Origin: Saccopteryx bilineata
Lineage: Eukaryota; Chordata; Mammalia; Chiroptera; Emballonuridae
DNA length: 64,000 bases
Reading direction: 5' to 3'
NCBI RefSeq assembly: GCF_036850765.1
Contig: NC_089496.1
Location: forward strand, 102,324,267-102,388,266
The notes beneath the pieces were generated by a model. It made no database searches, had not been told where the DNA came from, and saw only the letters and a list, made by a program, of their open reading frames with translations. Shown here in pieces: positions 58,901 through 64,000 of the stretch. Numbering within the stretch: the stretch's first letter is position 1; every line of letters begins with the position of its first letter. Position numbers and translations under genes: made by a program.

Positions 58901-60154
58901 TTAATCCACAATTGACAGAATCATCATTTCCTGGTGCCAATAAAATCTGGTTTCCGATATGACAGCCAAGACCCGATCAGTCATTAGGGAGAACTCATCA
59001 AGATGATGCCTCTCTAGGCATTCCCCCAAAATCAACGAGTGAAGCTGCCCATTTACCTCACCCTTCTCTCAAGCTTCAGAACCATGCTATTCTGAGAACG
59101 CTGACCAATAGGAACAGAGAGAATAAATATCCTACAAGCAGATGCCGCAGCAAATGCGACTTTCTCTCCCATACCACACACGCAGATGACTCTCCCTTCA
59201 GCATGGTGAATGCCCAGTGCAAGATTCTGAGTTTTGTTTTTCTGTTTACAGTGGAACACTTAAGCCAGGCATGACTTATACAAAATTAGTTGATGCAGAA
59301 GTGAATGTTGGCAACATTACAAGTATTGAATTTATTTGGAAGGCACATTCGTTTGGATGTTCTCAGAATAAGCTGGGAGCAGAAATGGTGGTAGACAGTT
59401 CTGGAAAATACGAATATGAGTAAGTATGACCTTTCCCTTTGCATTTTCAAACATAGTTTACATTTTTGTAAATGATATTTAAAACCCATGTAGACGTCGG
59501 CCTGGCGTGCGGAGGACCCGGTTCGATTCCCGGCCAGGGCACACAGGAGAAGCGCCCATTTGCTTCTCCACCCCTCCGCCACGCCTTCCTCTCTGTCTCT
59601 CTCTTCCCCTCCCGCAGCCAAGGCTCCATTGGAGCAAAGATGGCCCGGGCGCTGGGGATGGCTCTGTGGCCTCTGCCTCAGGCGCTAGAGTGGCTCTGGT
59701 CGCAACATGGCGACGCCCAGGATGGGCAGAGCATCGCCCCCTGGTGGGCAGAGCCTCGCCCCATGGAGGGCGTGCCGGGTGGATCCCGGTCGGGCGCATG
59801 CGGGAGTCTGTCTGACTGTCTCTCCCTGTTTCCAGCTTCAGAAAAAATGCAAAAAAAAAAAAAAAAAAAAAATTAAAACCCATGTAGAATTTAAAATTTG
59901 CAACTAGTACAAAAATTTGTACATCTTGAAGTTTTGCAATGAAAAAACGAAACATGATTTAAGAAACCAATACCGTATTTGTAAAAGTGTTTACAAAATA
60001 ATAATTACTCATTTATTAAATGGTCTAAAAATGTCTCCCCCCCCCCTTGAATTATATTAACATCCTTTTTTCCCCCTTTAAATTTTTCAGATCTACCTTC
60101 TGTAGCCAGGACATGAAGGGACCTAATATCGCCCAGATCCTGACACCATGCTAA
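35151..60154 (+). CDS. PNLIPRP3: Pancreatic lipase-related protein 3, 12 coding exons
   Basis: Secreted lipase-family protein, expected to hydrolyse acyl esters of glycerides outside the cell; the physiological substrate of PNLIPRP3 is not well defined. Coding exons: 35151-35199, 37149-37303, 42385-42504, 43077-43208, 44780-44888, 47751-47870, 47954-48076, 51078-51196, 53620-53752, 56862-56973, 59252-59419, 60091-60154. They total 1404 nt, giving 467 aa with no internal stop, and every intron is GT-AG. Residues 1-16 are a hydrophobic signal peptide. The lipase domain spans about 18-352, with nucleophile Ser168 in GHSLG, Asp191 in GLDPAGP and His279 in CNHARS. The lid loop lies between the Cys of MPGCEDL and the Cys of FFDCNH. 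The PLAT domain spans about 355-467. N-glycosylation sequons are at Asn125, Asn338, Asn367 and Asn412. Length and residue pattern match the remembered human PNLIPRP3 (467 aa) better than PNLIP, PNLIPRP1 or PNLIPRP2. The start codon has a weak Kozak context (T at -3) but begins the signal peptide. No disabling change was seen, so the gene looks functional. Confidence 0.95.
36931..36968. repeat. Perfect 19-bp tandem duplication
   Basis: ctcagcttcaggccggccc occurs twice with no spacer, in intron 1 of PNLIPRP3. Confidence 0.95.
37117..37146 (+). repeat. (GTTT)n microsatellite at exon 2 acceptor
   Basis: Seven GTTT units running directly into the cag acceptor of exon 2 (exon begins 37149), so the microsatellite is the polypyrimidine tract. 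Confidence 0.93.
37149..37303 (+). CDS. PNLIPRP3: PNLIPRP3 coding exon 2
   Basis: Encodes residues 17-68, starting [12 protein letters not shown], the conserved mature N-terminus of pancreatic lipases with the Cys21/Cys27 pair, and ending in a [16 protein letters not shown] strand. The acceptor is ttttcag and its pyrimidine tract is a (GTTT)n microsatellite. The donor is CAG followed by gtaagc. Confidence 0.95.
38100..38326. mobile_element. Old hAT/MER-type MITE
   Basis: Left part gtgctgtccagcacagtagc and right part ending ggtgaccatactggacagtc are imperfect inverted repeats around an AT-rich centre. They resemble the mammal-wide element with the phrase agtagccactagctac. Confidence 0.6.
38986..39214 (-). 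mobile_element. SINE type C (VES-like)
   Basis: Minus-strand copy. The head reads GCCTGACCTGTGGTGGCGCA then GTGGATAAAGCG; a GA-rich tract (39040-39100) and a T-run (38982-38992) form the tail. Flanked by ccaaagttt on both sides. Confidence 0.88.
39236..39785 (+). mobile_element. L1 3' UTR interrupted by a hAT MITE
   Basis: Sense L1 3' phrases: ctacaacatggatgaaactt, ctaaatcaaataagccagac and gatcccagttagatg. After the insertion at 39521-39664 it continues with actgaattgtgcttgtaaaa and ggtttttaaaatg. Confidence 0.75.
39521..39664. mobile_element. 144-bp hAT MITE inside the L1
   Basis: Ends CAGAGGCTGATTTAATG and, reversed, CAGAGGCAGATTAAGG. Target duplication gtcatggg (39513-39520) / gtcatggt (39665-39672), 7 of 8. 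No coding capacity. Confidence 0.82.
41285..41530 (+). mobile_element. MIR
   Basis: Sense MIR order: gcccagtggctaagcacatg, gggacaagtgacttgacacc, tttgtaaaatcag, gttgaatgagc and aacaatttctgacac. Confidence 0.7.
42385..42504 (+). CDS. PNLIPRP3: PNLIPRP3 coding exon 3
   Basis: Encodes residues 69-108, including [14 protein letters not shown], which matches the lipase motif before the oxyanion-hole region. The acceptor is aaacag. The donor is AGT followed by gtatga, a weaker site with no final G in the exon; the end was chosen because it keeps phase 0 and joins to VLLKVED in the next exon as in human. Confidence 0.88.
42885..43012 (+). mobile_element. MIR just upstream of exon 4
   Basis: Sense MIR core (ggcaagttaatcagccttac ... 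cctcagtttccttagctg) ending about 65 bp before the exon 4 acceptor, in intron 3 (42505-43076, 572 bp). Confidence 0.75.
43077..43208 (+). CDS. PNLIPRP3: PNLIPRP3 coding exon 4
   Basis: Encodes residues 109-152, including [10 protein letters not shown] (sequon Asn125) and [17 protein letters not shown], the helix before the nucleophile strand. The acceptor is caccag and the donor is GTG followed by gtaagg. An old MIR ends about 65 bp upstream. Confidence 0.95.
43209..44779 (+). other. PNLIPRP3: PNLIPRP3 intron 4
   Basis: 1571 bp. No gene-like signal or named repeat recognised. Open frames at 43842-44611 are GC-driven and lack support. Confidence 0.8.
44780..44888 (+). CDS. PNLIPRP3: PNLIPRP3 coding exon 5 (nucleophile exon)
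   Basis: Encodes residues 153-188 plus one base. It carries [19 protein letters not shown]. The GHSLG nucleophile elbow has Ser168 encoded by AGC at 44825-44827. The acceptor is ccctcag and the donor is ACTG followed by gtaagc. Confidence 0.96.
44889..47750 (+). other. PNLIPRP3: PNLIPRP3 intron 5
   Basis: 2862 bp. A GC-rich segment at 45430-45860 has long overlapping frames on both strands without recognised homology, possibly old L2. Also carries (CA)n at 46941-46980 and a (GTTT)n run near 47377-47399. Confidence 0.8.
46941..46980. repeat. (CA)n microsatellite, 20 units
   Basis: Perfect dinucleotide run in intron 5 of PNLIPRP3. Confidence 0.97.
47751..47870 (+). CDS. PNLIPRP3: PNLIPRP3 coding exon 6 (catalytic Asp exon)
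   Basis: Encodes residues 189-228, starting GLDPAGP with catalytic Asp191. It also encodes [17 protein letters not shown], the calcium-binding and structural segment of pancreatic lipases. The acceptor is ttccccag and the donor is TTTG followed by gtaagt. It is separated from exon 7 by only 83 bp. Confidence 0.96.
47871..47953 (+). other. PNLIPRP3: PNLIPRP3 intron 6 (83 bp)
   Basis: Begins gtaagttttt and ends ctatttcag. It is near the lower size limit for an efficiently spliced mammalian intron. The pyrimidine tract (cttttggctatttcag) is interrupted by purines. Confidence 0.95.
47954..48076 (+). CDS. PNLIPRP3: PNLIPRP3 coding exon 7
   Basis: Encodes residues 229-269: [19 protein letters not shown] followed by the start of the lid loop. 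The lid sequence ([13 protein letters not shown]) follows the PNLIPRP3 pattern, unlike the lids of PNLIP and PNLIPRP2. The acceptor is atttcag and the donor is GAAG followed by gtaaac. Confidence 0.95.
48077..51077 (+). other. PNLIPRP3: PNLIPRP3 intron 7
   Basis: 3001 bp. An old mammal-wide repeat lies at about 48300-48870 (tgctatgtgccaggcactat ... gtcctgaggcaggagcatgc ... gggccttgtgg), then (AAT)n at 48922-48948. Another old repeat is at about 49830-50210 (tgcataacaaactatagtac ... gttctgaggctgaagattc). Families not named with confidence. Confidence 0.75.
48922..48948. repeat. (AAT)n microsatellite
   Basis: About nine AAT units in intron 7 of PNLIPRP3. Confidence 0.95.
51078..51196 (+). CDS. 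PNLIPRP3: PNLIPRP3 coding exon 8 (catalytic His exon)
   Basis: Encodes residues 270-309: [12 protein letters not shown] followed by the segment ending [11 protein letters not shown]. Catalytic His279 is encoded by CAT at 51104-51106. The acceptor is ttcacag and the donor is GCG followed by gtaagt. Confidence 0.95.
52390..52625 (+). mobile_element. MIR
   Basis: Clear sense MIR: tcatcacttaccagacaagt, cacctcagtttccatgtctg, gaattagctgagttaaatgc and ggcacatggtaagcactcag. Confidence 0.82.
52870..53430 (-). mobile_element. Old L1 fragment
   Basis: Antisense L1 ORF2-end phrases: gtttccaccttttgttatta, attaccaaattgctgtgcac, catccctgacaactagtaag and tttacccatttttct. Confidence 0.7.
53620..53752 (+). 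CDS. PNLIPRP3: PNLIPRP3 coding exon 9
   Basis: Encodes residues 310-353: a cysteine-rich turn (CFHCPKEGC), then MGHFADRF and FLNTG, the end of the lipase domain. Sequon Asn338 (NRS) lies near the position where the remembered human protein has an NGS. The acceptor is caccag and the donor is GCCC followed by gtaagt. Confidence 0.95.
54485..54899 (-). mobile_element. SINE type A
   Basis: Minus-strand copy with T-run 54492-54509 and head ending at 54888 (ggccagggc). Target duplication acgtgtaattt / acgtgtaaattt. Confidence 0.92.
56084..56156. mobile_element. 73-bp palindromic MITE, copy 2
   Basis: Flanked by TA. Its reverse complement starts CTGCTCACAAAAATGAGGGG and aligns along its whole length with the copy at 25936-26008. 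The opposite end has three changes in the terminal bases (CAGTGGTCAC). Confidence 0.85.
56379..56823 (-). mobile_element. SINE type A abutting exon 10
   Basis: Minus-strand full-length copy with a (GTTT)-rich tail (56390-56430) and its head ending at 56809. Target duplication tgtcacatagtttt at 56379-56392 and 56810-56823, perfect. It ends 52 bp before exon 10 of PNLIPRP3. Confidence 0.93.
56862..56973 (+). CDS. PNLIPRP3: PNLIPRP3 coding exon 10 (PLAT start)
   Basis: Encodes residues 354-390: [12 protein letters not shown], the first strand of the PLAT domain, then the sequon NVT at Asn367. The acceptor is tttaaag behind a CT-rich tract. A full SINE ends only 52 bp upstream. The donor is CCAG followed by gtaggt. 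Confidence 0.93.
56974..59251 (+). other. PNLIPRP3: PNLIPRP3 intron 10
   Basis: 2278 bp. An old repeat at about 58510-58625 (ttcattcattcaataaacat ... accatgtgccag). The GC-rich 57670-58140 segment has an unrecognised 157-codon + frame. No SINE. Confidence 0.8.
59252..59419 (+). CDS. PNLIPRP3: PNLIPRP3 coding exon 11 (PLAT)
   Basis: Encodes residues 391-446: [20 protein letters not shown], then sequon NIT (Asn412), FIWK and NKLGAEMVV, matching the PLAT core of the family. The acceptor is gtttacag. The donor is TATGA followed by gtaagt. Confidence 0.95.
59420..60090 (+). other. PNLIPRP3: PNLIPRP3 intron 11
   Basis: 671 bp, more than half of it a sense-oriented SINE. The remainder is AT-rich. 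Confidence 0.9.
59478..59887 (+). mobile_element. SINE type A, 5'-truncated
   Basis: Begins abruptly at gacgtcggcctggcg (59493), lacking the first half of the tRNA-like head including the A box; the B box (GGTTCGATTCC) is kept. Target duplication ttaaaacccatgtaga on both sides and a long A-tail (59851-59872). Same strand as PNLIPRP3. Confidence 0.92.
60091..60154 (+). CDS. PNLIPRP3: PNLIPRP3 terminal coding exon 12
   Basis: Encodes residues 447-467, [13 protein letters not shown] and ending LTPC, then stop TAA at 60152-60154. The C-terminal Cys is the family's conserved last residue. The acceptor is ttttcag. Confidence 0.95.
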
Positions 60155-61110
60155 ACCCACATACAGCCTTAGTGGACTTATTTAATGGGAATGTGAAGAA
60201 TATCTCCTTGTGATTGGTAATCGGACTAAACACGGCCTTTGTAAATGAGCTAGAAAAGCACAGTTGTTGTTGTTTTTCTGTATAGGCTGTTTTTCTCATT
60301 GATAAACTTGTATATGTGCCTTAGAAACAGACTGACTCCTAGGACAGAGTGTGGAGCTGTGACCGGTAGGAATCTGGAGATCCATGACAAAACAGCTGTG
60401 CCGGGATTTCCCTGACTGAGAGGAGGTGACACGACAGGGTGGTGTGGTCACCTCCCTGGGCACCAGGAAGGCTCGGGTTGAGTGACATATGTGTTGAGTA
60501 TTTCCTGGTAGAATAATCATTGTTCTAAAATGATTTACAGAATATTTATTATGTTGTTAATCCTCTCTGAGACATATTATGGCTATCGTTCATGGTATAT
60601 AGATTATAACCCTGTGGGTTGATATGTCTATCTAGCAACAATGAAAACTGATGGGAGTCCATTAGAATTTCCAGGGTTTTCCTTGGTCTTCACGATCTGT
60701 GTGAGATTTTAGAGAGAGATTTTGGGACTTCTGTACATTGTGTGCATCACTTAGCAATGGGCTCTGAATCTACTGCCCCTTCTTCAAGAACGCTCCTGAT
60801 ACAAGAGAAGTATTCACCTCCCTAGGCTTGGAAGGCCCTAGTACAAATTATTTAGCCTGAAGGCAGCATTTCATTTGTAAAGCACTTGACTAACCCTTTG
60901 TGTTTGCAATAACAATATTGATATATTTAAATGTGTCAATTGTGTTTTTCCTTTTATTTTGCTTCAATTTCTTTAATTCGGTTTGTCCTTCTCCAGTGAG
61001 AATGGAAGATGAATGTTTTCATTACTCTGCTTTCTGACACTGGGCTCAGTGTTTGCTCACAGCACTGGGCCGTAAACATTGCTGGAAATAAATAGTGACA
61101 AATACTCTGC
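60155..61110 (+). other. PNLIPRP3: Probable PNLIPRP3 3' UTR
   Basis: About 950 bp between the stop codon and the first canonical poly(A) signal. No SINE interrupts it. The cleavage position is inferred from the signal at 61087, so the end is approximate. Confidence 0.55.
61087..61092 (+). terminator. PNLIPRP3: Poly(A) signal AATAAA, probable PNLIPRP3 end
   Basis: Canonical hexamer inside ggaaataaatagtg, followed about 25-50 bp later by GT-rich sequence (gtaggtttcc and ggtgcctgg), the usual downstream element. Another AATAAA lies at 63904-63909 in old L1 sequence and is less likely to be used. Confidence 0.55.
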
Positions 61111-62575
61111 AGTAGGTTTCCTGAGTCTCCTTGGTGCCTGGCTGCCAGCGGAACCTTCAGAAGAGACCCGTGGGTGGACAGAAACTTGAGTAATGGCAGA
61201 AGGTAGAGGCCAAAGTGGGTGACTGTTTACCGCTGTGCAAGTAGAAGATAGAGGATTGATTGGTGGAAGGAGGGAAGGAGGTGGGACATATTTGGTGTGA
61301 CCTGGCTGAATGTCCTTCCCTAATGGGCCTATCGATGGCAGGTCTAGTCCAACCCAGGAGCAGGGTGGCCATGAGCACCTCCAGTGGCAGGGGTGGGTCC
61401 TACTGTGTTGCAGCCCCTGCATTATATAGGAAGCTGGTCAGGGAGTTGGCTTCCAAGTTCCTACAGGCTGGGGAGGAGGGAGATGAGGGGAGGAGCCTTA
61501 CTGTGTGAGCCACAGTCCTGAGCTTGCACTGCTCTCTGCTTGGCTTGTCGTTCTTTTGGGAAGGGATCACCCAGCAGGAGGACGAGTTATGAATCAGGAT
61601 GTGGCATTAGGCTCCGTGAGTCCTGGCCAGCCTTCTTGCCCAGAAAGTCTCTTGGCCAACTGTTTCTAAGCTTGAAAAGACAAATGGGAGTTAATTTCTG
61701 AGAAATCTATTTTAATAAAATATAGGCTTTCTGCCCCATAGTTCTTAATATCTTTCCCCCCCTTTTTTTTCATTGTGAAGACGACAAGGAGCGCATGGCC
61801 CTGTAGGCAGAGGGATTCTGAGAGGTCAGGAGGCAACATTATCATCTGTGTGTGGTGGTGCGTGGGGAAGCTCTAAACAAATGCTGCTTTTTCTCTGCCT
61901 GCCCTGGACTGTCGTAGCCTGGGACTGGGGCCTGCAGATGTCTGGGAGAATCTGCTCAGAAGTTCTTCCACTTCTTGAGTGAACTGCCATTCATGCTGAG
62001 AAGTGACTTCCGATCCGATCAGCTCCTTCCTTCCCCCACTGCCATTCACTCACACTCCTGCCTTGACTTTAGTGTTTATTCACCTCTGATCCTGAATCTC
62101 CTACTTTATTCAGAAAATGCTAGTCATCAAGAGAGTACATCCCTCCTCATTTTGATTCGAACATACCAAGTACCTACCTCCGCATCTGCCCGACCTGTTC
62201 TTCTGCTACAGCCGCCCCTTCTCCCATCCAAGGCCAGTGCCAGCCTGCCTGACCATGGGCTCGCACCCTCTCCTCCTTTCTTGGGACCCTTATCCTATTG
62301 TTACATTTCTCTCTTTTGTATATTCAAGTTCTCATTGCATCTGATTTTTAAAAATCTAAGTCTCTCCCATTTGGGAAAAGAAAATCAATGTCAACCCTAA
62401 ATTCACCTCTCCTCCCATCTGCCCTCAGAACAACTCCCACCAGGATTCCTCTGACTACCCATCCCTAAGCTGACTGGGAGGTTTTACTCACTGATTCATC
62501 CCAGAGCAGAATTCAACACTGTCAAGTCCCTCCTGCTCTTCTTTTTAAAATTAAAAAAAAAAATTTTTAATTAAG
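61111..62575. other. Downstream flank of PNLIPRP3
   Basis: No gene seen. 61980-62350 is C/T-rich and may be an old repeat. Open frames at 61057-61508 overlap on both strands without recognised homology. Confidence 0.5.
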
Positions 62576-62583
62576 AAATATTT

Positions 62584-62970
62584 TCTTTCTACTTTTTTCC
62601 TCTAAACGAGAGGAAGGGAGATAGTGAGACAGACTCCTGCAGGTTCCCCAACTGGGTTCCAACCGGCAACCCCCACCTGGGGCCATTGCTCTGCTCAGCT
62701 GGGGCCATTCTTGCAACTGAGCTATTTTTAGCACCTGAGGCAGAGGCTCCACAATGCCTTCCCCAGTGCCCGGAGCCAATGTGCTCAAAACAGTCGATCT
62801 ACTGACTGGCTGTGGGAGGGGAAGAGAGAGAAAGAGAAGGGGGAGGGAGAGGGTGGGAAAAGCAGGTGATCACATGTCCTGTGTGCCCTGACCGGGAATC
62901 GAACATGGAACATCCACATGCAGAGTTGATGCTCAACCCTAAGCCAACTGGCCAGGGCTTTTTTCTACTT
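62584..62970 (-). mobile_element. SINE type A, old
   Basis: Diverged minus-strand copy: gagacagactcctgcaggtt ... gccaactggccagggc (62957). Flanked by ttctactttt on both sides. Confidence 0.82.
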
Positions 62971-63242
62971 TTTATAGTAGAAAATTTCAAATATTCTCAG
63001 GAGCAGGAAAATTGGTTAAAAATAACCCTCAGAGACCTGTCAGCCAGTTTAACAATGTTCATATTTTGCCAATTCTATCTGATGAATGTCTACACAAACA
63101 CACACTGCTGTTTTGTTGTGTTTGTTCGTTTTGGTAGGGTATTTCACAGAAAATCCTAGACATATTACTCTTTCTCCCATTTACTCTTTCGTGTGTATCT
63201 CTGAACCACAAATGTGTCTAACATAACAAAATATCCATTTAT
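62971..63242 (-). mobile_element. Old L1 fragment, left part
   Basis: Antisense old-L1 style sequence (gaaaatttcaaatattctca ... gtttaacaatgttcatattt). It probably continues after the SINE at 63680-63950 (aacaattccttcatatcacc, cccttttgcagtgagtttg). Family assignment tentative. Confidence 0.5.
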
Positions 63243-63668
63243 AAAAACTAATAAGGCCCTGGCCGGTTGGCTCAGTGGTAGAGCGTCTGCCTGGCGTGCA
63301 GAAGTCCCGGGTTCGATTCCCGGCCAGAGCACACAGGAGAAGCACCCATCTGTTTCTCCACCCCTCCCCCTCTCCTTCCTCTCTGTCTCTCTCTTCCCCT
63401 CCCGCAGCCGAGGCTCCATTGGAGCAAAGATGGCCCGGGAGCTGGGGATGGCTCCTTGGCCTCTGCCCCAGGCACTAGAATGGCTCTCAGAGGTCGCAAC
63501 AGAGCCACGCCCCGGAGGGGCAGAGCATTGCCCCCTGGTGGGCAGAGCATCGCCCCTGGTGGGCGTGCTAGGTGATCCCGGTCGGGCGCATGCGGGAGTC
63601 TGTCTGACTGTCTCTCCCCGTTTCCAGCTTCAGAAAAAAACAAACAAACAAACAAAAAAACTAATAAT
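63243..63668 (+). mobile_element. SINE type A, full length
   Basis: Starts ggccctggccggttggctca at 63254 and ends in an A/CAAA tail (63634-63655). Target duplication aaaaactaataa on both sides. Confidence 0.92.
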
Positions 63669-64000
63669 AATAATGTTTAAATAAATTCGAGGTTAACTGC
63701 AAAAGTTAGCAACAATTCCTTCATATCACCTTATGTTCAGATTGCATTTCCATTTCCCAGATCGTCTGACAAATGCCCTTTTGCAGTGAGTTTGTTTCAC
63801 TTGGGATCCGAGCATGACCCACACACTGCCTTTGAGGGACTTGTCTCTAAGTCTCTCTTCATTTATAACAGTTCCCCTCCCCCTTATTCCACACTGAATT
63901 GTTGAATAAAGCAGGTCACTGTCCTATTAAACTTCTCACTTTGAACTGGTGGGATCCCCTGGTATCATTTAGCGTTTTTCCCTCTCCTGTATGTTTCCTG

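Noticed and set aside
61111..64000. PNLIP first exon downstream
   Set aside because: No signal-peptide exon resembling PNLIP was found; in human the distance is tens of kilobases.

Overview
This window is mammalian nuclear DNA. It almost certainly comes from a bat, because it is packed with tRNA-derived SINEs of the chiropteran kind: 14 copies of a GC-rich family of about 390 bp with a tRNA-Ala-like head, plus four copies of two VES-like families. My best guess is a rhinolophoid (horseshoe or leaf-nosed) bat. That family-level call rests on remembered SINE sequence and is only moderately sure.

One protein-coding gene is well supported. A pancreatic-lipase-family gene that I identify as PNLIPRP3 (pancreatic lipase-related protein 3) lies on the + strand from 35151 to 60154. 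Twelve coding exons, all with GT-AG introns, join in one uninterrupted frame of 467 codons plus stop. The predicted protein has a signal peptide, an alpha/beta-hydrolase lipase domain with an intact Ser168/Asp191/His279 triad, and a C-terminal PLAT domain. A probable poly(A) signal lies at 61087-61092.

Positions 1-35150 are gene-poor. In the human map this interval corresponds to the gap between CCDC172 and PNLIPRP3, but I saw no CCDC172 exon. It holds L1 fragments, including a twin-primed inverted one at 20738-21273, an L2 3' end and MIRs. It also holds a Tc1/mariner element with 109-bp inverted repeats and a hAT element with a perfect 8-bp target duplication and a decayed transposase. A second hAT MITE, a 73-bp palindromic MITE, a 268-bp direct duplication and a probable solo LTR (about 34.09-34.74 kb, minus strand, just upstream of PNLIPRP3) complete the list. 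A few open frames (about 4.0-4.5, 6.2-6.6 and 8.0-9.3 kb) are neither assigned to a repeat nor recognised as genes.

The introns of PNLIPRP3 carry younger SINEs, a hAT MITE inserted in an L1 3' end, a second copy of the 73-bp MITE and several microsatellites. Some repeats lie very close to splice sites: a (GTTT)n run forms the exon 2 acceptor tract, one SINE ends 52 bp before exon 10, and a truncated SINE starts about 75 bp after exon 11. Positions 60155-64000 are the 3' UTR and downstream flank, with two more SINEs and old L1 sequence. PNLIP was not seen.

No rRNA, functional tRNA, CRISPR array or prokaryotic-type system was seen. Almost all other long open frames are translations of SINEs or L1.
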